64,000 nucleotides of DNA from Prochlorococcus marinus XMU1412 (GTDB taxonomy: Bacteria; Cyanobacteriota; Cyanobacteriia; PCC-6307; Cyanobiaceae), in contig NZ_JAAORJ010000001.1 of NCBI RefSeq assembly GCF_017696315.1, positions 207,526-271,525 of the forward strand, written 5' to 3'. Below, piece after piece: positions 1-8,267 of this stretch. Under the pieces are notes generated by a model. That model was given only the letters and a program-made list of their open reading frames with translations. It did not search any database and was not told the DNA's origin. How positions within the stretch are numbered: position 1 is the stretch's first letter; every line of letters starts with the position of its first letter. The position numbers and the translations under genes were made by a program.

Positions 1-148
1 CTCCGTATAGTCCATAAATTGCTCCGCCAGGTCCTAACGCAGCATTACCAAAAGCAAGAGCGAGAGGTAAAGCCACTACTGCGGCTGTGATGCCTCCAAG
101 AATATCGCCTCTTACATTTTTCAGATGAAATCCATTAATTATTTTCAA
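1..148 (-). CDS. SulP-family anion/bicarbonate transporter, N-terminal part (partial, runs off window start)
   Basis: Only the first 49 codons are in the window. They encode a short cytoplasmic leader, then RGDILGGITAAVVALPLALA and a Gly/Ala-rich stretch, the signature start of SulP permeases, which include sulfate carriers and the cyanobacterial BicA sodium-dependent bicarbonate transporter. The start is read as TTG at 148-146 because AAGGAG lies at a good distance upstream (plus-strand complement 156-161) and no in-frame ATG is present. It diverges from hemB. Family assignment is firm; sulfate versus bicarbonate cannot be decided from this fragment. Confidence 0.85.
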   Translation of the reverse strand, partial: MKIINGFHLKNVRGDILGGITAAVVALPLALAFGNAALGPGGAIYGLYG

Positions 149-371
149 AGATGCTCTCCTTAAAATAAATACTTAACTAGAAGATATTATCTCTTAATGA
201 CGTAAATTTGTGAAAAATGAAGATTGTGCAAAATATTTTTGTAACTTTTTTTGCTTTTAATAAATAAATTTTAGTTAATTTTCCTGAACAAAAGTAGTCT
301 CTGATTGATTTATGTGGGAGGTGAGCGATTAATGTATTAAATAAATATTTTTCAATTTAAATAATATTCAA
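149..371. promoter_or_regulatory. Divergent intergenic region between the SulP gene and hemB
   Basis: This 223-base AT-rich gap must hold the promoters of both divergent genes. A strong Shine-Dalgarno-like GGGAGGTGA at 316-324 is followed by ATG-TAT-TAA at 332-340, a two-codon reading frame 32 bases before hemB. No clear -35/-10 pair stands out, and no other gene is seen. Confidence 0.45.
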
Positions 372-1373
372 ATGAATTCGATTATTCGACCTAGAAGATT
401 AAGAAGAACTGAAGCAATTAGAGAAATGGTTAGAGAAAACCATCTAACGGCATCTGACTTTATATATCCATTATTTATTCATGAAAAAGATTTTAAAGAG
501 GAAATTTCAGCAATGCCAGGAACTTATAGATGGGATATTAATGGCTTAATAAAGGAGGTTACTAGGGCATGGGAATTGGGAATAAGGTGTGTGGTTCTTT
601 TCCCAAAAATTAACGATAGTTTAAAGACTGAAGATGGAGCAGAATGTTTTAATGAAGACGGTTTAATTCCTAACGCTATTCGAATATTAAAAAAAGAGAT
701 TCCAGAAATGGCAATAATGACAGATGTTGCCTTGGACCCATACTCTTGTGATGGTCATGATGGATTAGTTGATGAAACTGGAAAAATATTGAACGACGAA
801 ACAATTGAAATTTTAAAAAAACAAGCTTTAACACAAGCAAGAGCTGGAGCAGATTTTATTGGCCCGAGTGACATGATGGATGGGAGAGTTGGAGCGATCA
901 GAACTGCTCTTGATAGCCAAGGATTTAGTGATGTAGGTATTATTAGTTACACAGCAAAATATTCATCTGCTTATTATGGTCCATTTAGAACTGCTTTAGA
1001 TTCGGCTCCAAAAGAAAATAGTAAAAAAATAATTCCAGACAATAAGTCTACATATCAAATGGACCCTGCCAATTCAAAAGAGGCTTTAATTGAATCTGCA
1101 TTGGATCAGTATGAAGGAGCTGATATTTTGATGGTAAAACCAGGAATTTCATACTTGGATATTGTTTATAGATTAAGCACTTTTTCAAATAAACCTATAG
1201 CTGCATACAACGTTAGTGGTGAGTATTCCATGGTAAAGTCTGCTGCTATGAAGAACTGGATTAACGAAAAAGATATTGTATTAGAAACATTGCTAAGTTT
1301 TAAAAGAGCAGGAGCAAAATTAATACTCACTTATCATGCTTGTGATGCATCTCAATGGTTGCAGGATACTTAA
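372..1373 (+). CDS. hemB: Delta-aminolevulinic acid dehydratase (porphobilinogen synthase)
   Basis: Condenses two 5-aminolevulinate molecules to porphobilinogen, the first common step of heme and chlorophyll synthesis. The 333-residue length is normal. The active-site lysines are seen in YTAK (residue 196) and MVKPG (residue 256). The metal segment, DVALDPYSCDGHDG at 118-131, is the Asp-rich plant and cyanobacterial type rather than the three-cysteine zinc type. A magnesium-dependent enzyme is therefore inferred. The ATG start gives the usual PRRLRR N-terminus. It diverges from the SulP transporter. Confidence 0.97.
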   Translation: MNSIIRPRRLRRTEAIREMVRENHLTASDFIYPLFIHEKDFKEEISAMPGTYRWDINGLIKEVTRAWELGIRCVVLFPKINDSLKTEDGAECFNEDGLIPNAIRILKKEIPEMAIMTDVALDPYSCDGHDGLVDETGKILNDETIEILKKQALTQARAGADFIGPSDMMDGRVGAIRTALDSQGFSDVGIISYTAKYSSAYYGPFRTALDSAPKENSKKIIPDNKSTYQMDPANSKEALIESALDQYEGADILMVKPGISYLDIVYRLSTFSNKPIAAYNVSGEYSMVKSAAMKNWINEKDIVLETLLSFKRAGAKLILTYHACDASQWLQDT

Positions 1374-1435
1374 AAACTCATTATTAACAAAAATTTGGTT
1401 TATTCTTAGATAAGTAATAAATTAACTGCTTTGTT

Positions 1436-1822
1436 TTGAAGTTTTCACAAGGAGTAAATAGGATTGGTCACATTGCACTTAGAGTCGAGAATCTCGAAAG
1501 GGCGAAATCTTTTTATATTAAGCTGGGTATGAATTTAGTTTGGGACGATAAAGATTGGTCTTATTTAGAAGCTGGTAAAGGGAAAGATGGACTTGCTTTG
1601 TTAGGCCCTAGTTACAAAGCTGCGGGACCTCACTTTGCTTTTCATTTTGAAAATAAAAAAGAAGTGGAAAATATTCAAAATGATTTAAAAAATTCTGGTG
1701 TAAAAGTTGGGCCTATACATGAACATAGAGATGGAACAGCATCTTTTTATATGAAGGATACTGAAGGAAACTGGCTCGAGATGCTTTATGTTCCTCGTGA
1801 AGGGATTCAATCGAATGTTTGA
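1436..1822 (+). CDS. Glyoxalase/VOC-superfamily protein
   Basis: A 128-residue single-domain vicinal-oxygen-chelate protein. GHIALRV with His12 near the N-terminus, an internal GPHFAFHF strand and WLEMLYV near the C-terminus fit the paired beta-alpha-beta-beta-beta fold and its metal ligands. Relatives include lactoylglutathione lyase, which detoxifies methylglyoxal, but the substrate cannot be read from sequence. The start is TTG at 1436; no ATG lies nearby. The stop codon almost touches the mutS2 start region, so the two are probably co-transcribed. Confidence 0.8.
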   Translation: MKFSQGVNRIGHIALRVENLERAKSFYIKLGMNLVWDDKDWSYLEAGKGKDGLALLGPSYKAAGPHFAFHFENKKEVENIQNDLKNSGVKVGPIHEHRDGTASFYMKDTEGNWLEMLYVPREGIQSNV

Positions 1823-1836
1823 TTCTTTTTTGTTGT

Positions 1837-4248
1837 ATGCAAGAGAAAAGTTATTCAAAAAAATTATATTCAGATAACACCTTAGAAGAAGAATCTATAA
1901 GCCTTCTAGAGTGGGATTCGTTAAAAACGCATTTATCTTCTTTCGCCTCAACGGAAATGGGTAAAAGAGAAATTTTAAGTTTTGGTATCCCTTCAGAATA
2001 CGAAGCATCTAAAAGACTTTTGAATGAAACTATTGAAATAAATGAGTTAGAAAATAATTTAGATAAATCAATTAGTTTTTCTGGTGTTTTTGATATTAGT
2101 AGAAATATTGAAATTTGTTCCAAGGGAGGTGTGATTTCATCTTCTGAATTGTTAGAAATAGCGAAAACAATCGCTGCAGCAAGAAATTTAAAAAAAATTT
2201 TATTAGATTTTGAACAAAGGCCTTATATTTCATCATTTACAAAAAATTTAATTGACCATCAGAATATTGAAACGATTTTTAAAAAAGGCATTGAATCTAA
2301 TGGAAGGATTTCAGACAATGCTAGTAATGAACTAACTATTCTTAGAAAAGAATTATTATCTAAGAAACTTGAAAGAAAAATATTAGTTGATAAATTTATT
2401 CAAAAGAATTTAGCTTATTTGCAAGATACTACTATTGGAGATCGATATGGTAGGCCTGTTTTAGCTATGAAAGTTAATTATTTAGATAAATTTAAAGGTA
2501 TAATTCATGACTCTTCATCTTCAGGAAATACAGTATATTTTGAACCTGATAGTGTAGTAACTAGAGGTAATAAGATAGCTTCTTTAGAAGCTAGGATCAC
2601 AGCAGAAGAATTTAAATTACTTAAGAAATGGTCCCAAGTTGTTAGTGATAATTCAGAAAATCTTATCGAAATGGCATCTATTTTATTGAGATTAGAAAAT
2701 GCTCTAACTCGTTCAAGATATTCGCAATGGATTGGAGGCAAAACTCCTACGTTTGAGAAAAATCCTATTATTTCTTTAATAGGTTTTTCTCATCCATTAT
2801 TGATTTGGGAACATAAGAAAAAAGGAGCTCATCCTCCAGTGGCTGTCGATTTTCATATAAATAGAAATATTAAGGTTGTAGCTATTACAGGTCCAAATAC
2901 TGGAGGTAAAACGGCAGCTTTAAAAGGCTTGGGTTTATCTTTACTTATGGCTAGAGCAGGATTATTGATACCCTCAACTAATAATCCTATTATCCCTTTT
3001 TGTCCAAATATATATGTGGATATAGGAGATAATCAATCATTAGAAGAAAATTTATCTACCTTCAGTGGGCATATATCCCGCATAAAAGAGATATTAGATT
3101 CACTTGATAATAAAGAAGGATTATCAGTCGTTTTGTTAGATGAGATTGGATCTGGCACAGATCCTCTTGAAGGAAGTGCTCTTGCGATGGCTTTATTAAA
3201 AGAATTTGCAAATAAATCTGATATCACTTTAGCAACTACACATTATGGAGATATTAAGGCTTTAAAATATAACGACTCCAGATTTGAAAACGTATCAGTT
3301 GCCTTTGATGAAGATTCTTTGAAGCCAAAATATATACTCAACTGGGGTATTCCTGGGAGAAGTAATGCTTTATCAATTTCTAAGAGAATTGGTCTCGACG
3401 AAAGCATACTCAATGAAGCCGCAAATTATCTAAAGCCGAAAGAAGTTGATAACATTAACAGTATTATTAAAGGACTTGAGGAAGAGAGGATTAAACAACA
3501 AAATTCTGCAGAAGCAGCTGCAGAACTGATTGCAAGGACTGAAATATTACATGATGAACTGAAGAGAAATTATGAATATCAAAAAATAAATGCTGAAAAA
3601 ATCCAAGAAATTGAAAGGTCTAAATTATCAAAACATATTGTATCCGCTAAAAAAGAGGTAATAGATTTGATTAAAAAATTAAGAGATAAAAATGTTAATG
3701 GAGAAGATACGAGAATTATTGGAAAAAGATTAAAGGAAATTGAGACGGAACATTTAACCCAAAAAAAATTTGAAAAGTCAATATCATGGAATCCTAAAGT
3801 AGGCGATTATATAAAAATTAAAAGTCTAAATAGTACGGGACAAATTGTAGATTTAGATAAAAAAGGTGGTTTTTACGAAGTTAAATGTGGCTCATTCAGA
3901 AGCATATTATCTATAAATGACTTTGAAGGTATTAATGGAGAAAAGCCTTATTTCAAAAGATCAAAAATTGAGATCAAGTCTACAAAGGAAGATTTTTCTT
4001 TTTCTAAGATTAGAACGAGTAAAAATACAATTGATGTAAGAGGGCTAAGAGTTCATGAAGCCGAAATAATTCTTGAAGAGAAAATTAGAAAATTTCATGG
4101 ACCGCTATGGATTGTCCATGGAATTGGAACAGGGAAATTAAAAAAAGGATTAAGAAATTGGTTATCAGGTTTAAATTATGTTGATAAGATTGAAGATGCA
4201 GCCAACAACGAGGGTGGGCCTGGTTGCAGTATTGCGTGGATAAAATAA
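1837..4248 (+). CDS. mutS2: MutS2 endonuclease/ATPase
   Basis: Bacterial MutS2 proteins act on branched DNA and, in some species, on collided ribosomes; they are distinct from mismatch-repair MutS. The protein has a MutS-like core and clamp, Walker A GPNTGGKT (about residue 350), Walker B VVLLDEIGSGTDP, a coiled-coil lever (about 540-640) and a C-terminal Smr nuclease domain with DVRGLRVHEA and HGIGTGKLKKGL. It lacks the MutS mismatch-recognition domain. I place the start at the ATG at 1837. A TTG at 1819 overlapping the upstream stop would add six hydrophobic residues and is possible. Confidence 0.93.
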   Translation: MQEKSYSKKLYSDNTLEEESISLLEWDSLKTHLSSFASTEMGKREILSFGIPSEYEASKRLLNETIEINELENNLDKSISFSGVFDISRNIEICSKGGVISSSELLEIAKTIAAARNLKKILLDFEQRPYISSFTKNLIDHQNIETIFKKGIESNGRISDNASNELTILRKELLSKKLERKILVDKFIQKNLAYLQDTTIGDRYGRPVLAMKVNYLDKFKGIIHDSSSSGNTVYFEPDSVVTRGNKIASLEARITAEEFKLLKKWSQVVSDNSENLIEMASILLRLENALTRSRYSQWIGGKTPTFEKNPIISLIGFSHPLLIWEHKKKGAHPPVAVDFHINRNIKVVAITGPNTGGKTAALKGLGLSLLMARAGLLIPSTNNPIIPFCPNIYVDIGDNQSLEENLSTFSGHISRIKEILDSLDNKEGLSVVLLDEIGSGTDPLEGSALAMALLKEFANKSDITLATTHYGDIKALKYNDSRFENVSVAFDEDSLKPKYILNWGIPGRSNALSISKRIGLDESILNEAANYLKPKEVDNINSIIKGLEEERIKQQNSAEAAAELIARTEILHDELKRNYEYQKINAEKIQEIERSKLSKHIVSAKKEVIDLIKKLRDKNVNGEDTRIIGKRLKEIETEHLTQKKFEKSISWNPKVGDYIKIKSLNSTGQIVDLDKKGGFYEVKCGSFRSILSINDFEGINGEKPYFKRSKIEIKSTKEDFSFSKIRTSKNTIDVRGLRVHEAEIILEEKIRKFHGPLWIVHGIGTGKLKKGLRNWLSGLNYVDKIEDAANNEGGPGCSIAWIK

Positions 4249-4288
4249 AATTTAAAAAACTTAGAAAACATTTTAATAAGCTTATTAA

Positions 4289-5272
4289 GTGCAATTTATT
4301 GATCAAGCAAACATTATTCTTAAAGCTGGAAAAGGTGGTAATGGAATAGTTTCATTTAGAAGAGAAAAATTCGTTCCTGCTGGAGGACCTTCCGGGGGGA
4401 ATGGTGGCAAAGGTGGTTCAGTTATTTTGATGGCTGATAATAATCTTCAAACATTATTAGATTTCAAATTCAAACGAGAAATAATTGCTGAAGATGGATG
4501 CAAAGGAGGTCCTAATAAGAGGTCAGGTGCTTCAGGTGAGGATAGAATCCTTAAAGTTCCCTGCGGTACAGAAATAAGGGATATTAAAACCGGGATTATT
4601 TTAGGAGACTTAACTAAAGATAAAGAGAGTTTAACTATTGCCATTGGAGGAAGAGGTGGACATGGTAATGCTTACTATTTAAGTAATCAAAATAGAGCCC
4701 CAGAATCATTCACTGAAGGAAAAGATGGTGAGATATGGGAGGTTCAATTAGAACTAAAACTTCTTGCAGAGGTTGGGATTATAGGCCTTCCAAATGCTGG
4801 GAAAAGTACTTTGATTTCGGTTGTATCATCTGCCCGTCCAAAAATCGCAAATTATCCTTTCACGACTCTAATACCTAACTTAGGTGTAGTAAGAAAAATT
4901 GATGGGAATGGTTGCCTTTTTGCAGATATTCCTGGATTAATATCAGGTGCAGCTGATGGAGTAGGTTTGGGGCATGATTTTTTAAGGCACATCCAAAGAA
5001 CCAAGATACTTATTCATTTAATTGATGCAATTGCAGAAAATCCTTTACATGATTTTGAGATTATTGAGCAGGAATTAAAAAAGTATGGGAAAGGTCTTTT
5101 AGATAAAGAGAGGATAATAGTATTGAATAAAATGGAGCTTGTAGATGATGCTTATTTGAAAATAATTACAAAAAAGTTAGAAGATTTATCTAAAAAGAAA
5201 GTTTTAGTTATTTCTTCATCTTTAAAAAAAGGTTTATCTCCACTGCTTTCTGAAGTATGGAAGAGAATATAA
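4289..5272 (+). CDS. obg: Obg/CgtA GTPase
   Basis: Essential ribosome-associated GTPase acting in large-subunit assembly and stress signalling. The glycine-rich Obg fold fills residues 1-158. The G domain follows with G1 GLPNAGKST (about 165), the switch region YPFTTL, G3 DIPGLI and G4 NKMEL. The 327-residue length is normal for forms without a long C-terminal tail. The start is GTG at 4289, giving the conserved MQFIDQA N-terminus. It lies 40 bases after mutS2 on the same strand. Confidence 0.97.
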   Translation: MQFIDQANIILKAGKGGNGIVSFRREKFVPAGGPSGGNGGKGGSVILMADNNLQTLLDFKFKREIIAEDGCKGGPNKRSGASGEDRILKVPCGTEIRDIKTGIILGDLTKDKESLTIAIGGRGGHGNAYYLSNQNRAPESFTEGKDGEIWEVQLELKLLAEVGIIGLPNAGKSTLISVVSSARPKIANYPFTTLIPNLGVVRKIDGNGCLFADIPGLISGAADGVGLGHDFLRHIQRTKILIHLIDAIAENPLHDFEIIEQELKKYGKGLLDKERIIVLNKMELVDDAYLKIITKKLEDLSKKKVLVISSSLKKGLSPLLSEVWKRI

Positions 5273-5358
5273 CTTAAATTAAAAATTTTTTTGTCAAAAA
5301 ATATACTTGATTTAATAATGAAAATTAGTCATAAATAAGATACTTCTTTAGAAAAAAT

Positions 5359-5541
5359 ATGAATTTCTATACTTGCTTTGATCAACAAGGAAAAATAATA
5401 GCTAGATGTCAAACGATTCAAGATATCGAGGTCTTGAAGAAAATGGGAAGACCAATTGTAGAAGTCAAGGAAATGAAAAATGAGGAGTCGGTTGTTTGTT
5501 CGCTTACAGGTAGTCCATCAGACTTTAATAGAGATTACTAA
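5359..5541 (+). CDS. Conserved small protein of unknown function
   Basis: A 60-residue soluble protein. The N-terminal half (FYTCFDQQGKIIARC) looks like a small beta-hairpin, and an EVKE-rich segment and the ending SDFNRDY follow. It has ATG start, codon use like its neighbours and a strong terminator right after it, which supports a real gene. I do not recognise a named family. It faces CP12 across the shared terminator. Confidence 0.7.
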   Translation: MNFYTCFDQQGKIIARCQTIQDIEVLKKMGRPIVEVKEMKNEESVVCSLTGSPSDFNRDY

Positions 5542-5550
5542 AAAATTTAA

Positions 5551-5590
5551 CAAACAAAAAAAGGGCTTTTAGAGCCCTTTTTTTTGTTTG
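5551..5590. terminator. Bidirectional terminator between the 60-residue gene and CP12
   Basis: A long inverted repeat has a GGGCT/AGCCC core (5563-5576), flanking A7 and T8 tracts and outer CAAAC/GTTTG arms. Read on either strand it gives a G+C stem followed by a U run, so it can end transcripts of both convergent genes. Confidence 0.9.
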
Positions 5591-5613
5591 TGCATTATCG
5601 ATAAAAAGAAAAC

Positions 5614-5832
5614 TTAATCATCATAAACAAGACATTCCGGTTCATCCGGATTGGCATCGCAGAAAAGTTCCAAAGCATTAGGGTCATGTTTATCCTCTGG
5701 ATGATGATCCTTATATTCTTCGAGTTCTTTTAACTCTTCAGTTAAATGTCTGACCTTTGGAAGATTGCCCTCTGCTTTTGCAGATTCGATTTCCGATTGA
5801 TCTTTTTGGATGTGTTCGTCAATGGATTTCAT
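5614..5832 (-). CDS. cp12: CP12-family Calvin-cycle regulator (reduced form)
   Basis: CP12 is a disordered redox switch that ties GAPDH and phosphoribulokinase into an inactive complex in the dark. The C-terminal half is diagnostic: ALELFCDANPDEPECLVYDD contains the GAPDH-binding cysteines 58 and 67. The N-terminal cysteine pair and the AWD-VEEL core of canonical CP12, which contact phosphoribulokinase, are absent. The segment instead reads HLTEELKELEEY. At 72 residues the length is normal. The family call is firm, but the redox behaviour must differ at the N-terminus. Confidence 0.9.
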   Translation of the reverse strand: MKSIDEHIQKDQSEIESAKAEGNLPKVRHLTEELKELEEYKDHHPEDKHDPNALELFCDANPDEPECLVYDD

Positions 5833-5948
5833 TTTAAGCTATTCGTACTTTAGTAGACATACATAACATAGTTAATTTCTAATGAAATTGCATTATCTAT
5901 GAACTAAATAAGTGTTCATTACAACATCATTTTTTTTCCGAAATTGAT

Positions 5949-6905
5949 TTATTTATTTTTTAAGTACTCTAATCCCATTATTTCCTCTAACGATGCTAAA
6001 ACTGGGATTAGTTGATTTGGGTTTAAAGGGAATAAAGCTTTGTAGTAATCTTTCTTCCATTCATTGTCGAAGCATGTCTTTTTTACGTTAGATAAGTTAA
6101 AGAATTTTAATCTCCATTCAATAATCTTTTCGAAACTTGATAGTTCTTGTTCAGTACATTTGAAAAGTTTGCTATATATCAATTCCCATCTTATAAGCGT
6201 TGGAAAAAGGTAAATATCTGCATAGGTTAACTCTTCTCCAAATATCCAGCCCCCTTTGTTTTTCTGTAGTAAATTTTCAACTTCATTTATAGCTGCGAAA
6301 AGATGTTGACTTGCTTTTTCATAAGCTGGCTGGTTTCTTGCGAAACCACATTTATATACGCCATCATTAATACTGTTATTAATTAAATCTAAAAATTTTT
6401 GATTACAATCTTTAATGCTTAATGACTGATATTTCGATTCACTTTTTATTGAATTGAGCAGTCTTGTAATCTGTGAACTTTCATTAGACAAAATTTTTAC
6501 TTCATCTTTTACAAAACTAGTTAATAGAGGTAATGTCGCTCTAAATATGTTCTTTTCATTAGCTTTTTTGTAAAGGTCTGAAAGTCTCATACATCCCTTT
6601 AAATTTGTATTGAAAATCCATTCGCCATGCTCAACATCTGCTTTTAAAAAAATAACTTTAACTTTTTTAGATAAATGTTTTATTTCGTGGACGAGTAAAG
6701 TTCTTTGACACCATGGACAAGAATTCCCTACCAATAAATAAATTTGTCCATTCTCATTATTAATATCGTATTCATTATCAATTGTTATACCTTTGGGCCT
6801 TTTATAATTACCATGTAAATCCGATGGTGCGAAGCCATTCATTAGTTGGGTCCAAAACCAAAACCAGAATTTTTTGGAGGCCTTAATAAGGTATTTATTT
6901 TGCAT
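5949..6905 (-). CDS. Glutathione S-transferase-family protein (Xi/ECM4-like)
   Basis: A 318-residue protein with a thioredoxin-fold start carrying GNSCPWCQR (Cys63, Cys66). The first cysteine is the expected nucleophile of glutathionyl-hydroquinone reductases. A long all-helical C-terminal GST domain includes WIFGEELTYADIYLFPTLIR. In cells, relatives reduce glutathionyl-quinones or protect against oxidation; the substrate here is unknown. It diverges from the aspartoacylase-like gene, and the two starts are only 20 bases apart. Confidence 0.82.
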   Translation of the reverse strand: MQNKYLIKASKKFWFWFWTQLMNGFAPSDLHGNYKRPKGITIDNEYDINNENGQIYLLVGNSCPWCQRTLLVHEIKHLSKKVKVIFLKADVEHGEWIFNTNLKGCMRLSDLYKKANEKNIFRATLPLLTSFVKDEVKILSNESSQITRLLNSIKSESKYQSLSIKDCNQKFLDLINNSINDGVYKCGFARNQPAYEKASQHLFAAINEVENLLQKNKGGWIFGEELTYADIYLFPTLIRWELIYSKLFKCTEQELSSFEKIIEWRLKFFNLSNVKKTCFDNEWKKDYYKALFPLNPNQLIPVLASLEEIMGLEYLKNK

Positions 6906-6925
6906 AAAATTTTATTTAAAAAAAA

Positions 6926-7831
6926 ATGACTGTTCAAAGAATACTTATCGTTTCAGGTACTCATGGGAATGAAATTAATCCTGTTTGGGCGGTTAAACAA
7001 TTTAATAGAGAGGAAAATAGTTTAAATCATGGTATTGAGTATGAGTACATCATAGGTAATCCTGCTGCCTATGAAAAAGGGTACAGATATATAGATGTAG
7101 ATTTAAATAGATCTTTTAAAATAACTGAGAATTTTGATCAACATAAGAATAGCTTTTATGAGACTAATAGAGCCAATTTTTTAGTAGATCAATTTGGAAT
7201 TGACGGATCTAAACCCTGTCAAATTGCAGTCGATTTGCATACTACTACTGCAAATATGGGAACTAGCATTGTTTTGTATGGGAGGCGATTCAAAGATTTT
7301 TGTTTAGCTGCGTTACTGCAGAACAAATTTGGATTGCCTATTTATTTGCACGAAAAAGACAAAGCCCAAACAGGCTTTCTTGTAGAAGCTTGGCCATGTG
7401 GTTTAGTTATTGAAATAGGAGCTGTCGCACAAAATTTTTATGATCCAAAAATCATAGATAGATTCTTAATAATCATTAGATCTTTAAGGGAAGAGATATT
7501 TAAATTAAGAAACAATCTTATAGAACTTCCCAAGGAATTGGTTGTTCATGTTCATCAAGGGAGTATAGATTATCCAAGAGATGAAAAAGGATATATTGAT
7601 GGTCTAATACATCCTGAAAGAATAAACAAAGATTGGGAAATGATTAAAAAAGGAGATCCATTATTTCTTGATAGCCAAGGAATAATTCATAAATATGATG
7701 GAGAACAATTGATTTGGCCTGTTTTTATTGGCGAAGTCGCCTATAAGGAAAAAAAAATTGCCATGAGTTACACGAAGAAAGAAGTTATTAGTTCTAACAA
7801 TCAATGGGTTTATGAGTTTGAAAGCCTTTAA
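6926..7831 (+). CDS. Aspartoacylase-like zinc deacylase
   Basis: Member of the succinylglutamate desuccinylase/aspartoacylase (AstE/AspA) family, which cleaves N-acyl amino acids. Zinc ligands are visible: His13 and Glu16 in GTHGNE, and His105 in VDLHTTT. Substrate-binding DLNRSF is near residue 60 and the catalytic glutamate segment VIEIGAVAQ near 170. The 301-residue length is normal. N-acetyl-aspartate as substrate is inferred only from homology; the physiological role in cyanobacteria is not settled. Confidence 0.85.
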   Translation: MTVQRILIVSGTHGNEINPVWAVKQFNREENSLNHGIEYEYIIGNPAAYEKGYRYIDVDLNRSFKITENFDQHKNSFYETNRANFLVDQFGIDGSKPCQIAVDLHTTTANMGTSIVLYGRRFKDFCLAALLQNKFGLPIYLHEKDKAQTGFLVEAWPCGLVIEIGAVAQNFYDPKIIDRFLIIIRSLREEIFKLRNNLIELPKELVVHVHQGSIDYPRDEKGYIDGLIHPERINKDWEMIKKGDPLFLDSQGIIHKYDGEQLIWPVFIGEVAYKEKKIAMSYTKKEVISSNNQWVYEFESL

Positions 7832-7949
7832 ATTAAGAAACAAGGACAATAAATTGGTGAAAACTAATAAGGATTTTTTATTTAATAGATAAGTTTATTT
7901 AATATTTAATACTTTTATTTTTTTTTGCTAAGTCTTAATCCTTAAAAAC

Positions 7950-8078
7950 TTAAATTCTTTCGCTCCAATAAATAACAGCTCCAAAAGCCTCTAATTGCAG
8001 TCTTCTATGCTTAGCATCTCTTAAGGAAACCACCTCTTTCGATCTTTTTCCGTTGAGAAGCCATTCGATTATCACCAA
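7950..8078 (-). CDS. Hidden 42-residue ORF divergent from psbA
   Basis: An open frame within the otherwise gene-free 436-base gap upstream of psbA. It begins at TTG (8078-8076) or the adjacent GTG, 8 bases after a GAGG ribosome site, and stops at 7950. The product is basic and tryptophan-containing. It starts MVIIEWLLNG, has a central KRSKEVVSLRDAKHRR and ends AVIYWSERI. The regular amphipathic composition is unlike chance translation of AT-rich DNA. Function unknown. It is transcribed away from psbA, so its promoter would share the psbA upstream region. Confidence 0.62.
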   Translation of the reverse strand: MVIIEWLLNGKRSKEVVSLRDAKHRRLQLEAFGAVIYWSERI

Positions 8079-8168
8079 GTTAAATCCTCAATAACAAAGA
8101 AAATATTAAGACATGGAGGTTATGTTCTTTGATATTGCAAAAAATAAGTTTACTTAAAGAAAAAAAAA

Positions 8169-8252
8169 TTACACATTTTTAGCGATTTTGGTCTAAAATC
8201 TTCGAAGCGGAATTTATTTTCCGTTTTTATTTACACGTCTCACTTTAGAGAC
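8169..8252 (+). promoter_or_regulatory. psbA promoter and structured 5' leader
   Basis: A likely -10 TAAAAT lies at 8194-8199, with a weak TTACAC about 19 bases upstream, giving an inferred start near 8206 and a leader of about 60 bases. The leader contains two small hairpins: CGGAA/TTCCG at 8208-8223, followed by five T, and GTCTC/GAGAC at 8237-8252, ending 15 bases before the ATG. The first stem is too short to be a strong terminator. Roles in mRNA stability or light-controlled translation are inferred. Confidence 0.5.
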
Positions 8253-8267
8253 ATATTTTACGAACTC

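Noticed and set aside
8208-8228. Hairpin plus T5 as a transcription terminator in the psbA leader
   Set aside because: The stem has only five pairs and the gene behind it is among the most highly expressed, so termination is unlikely; kept as a leader hairpin.
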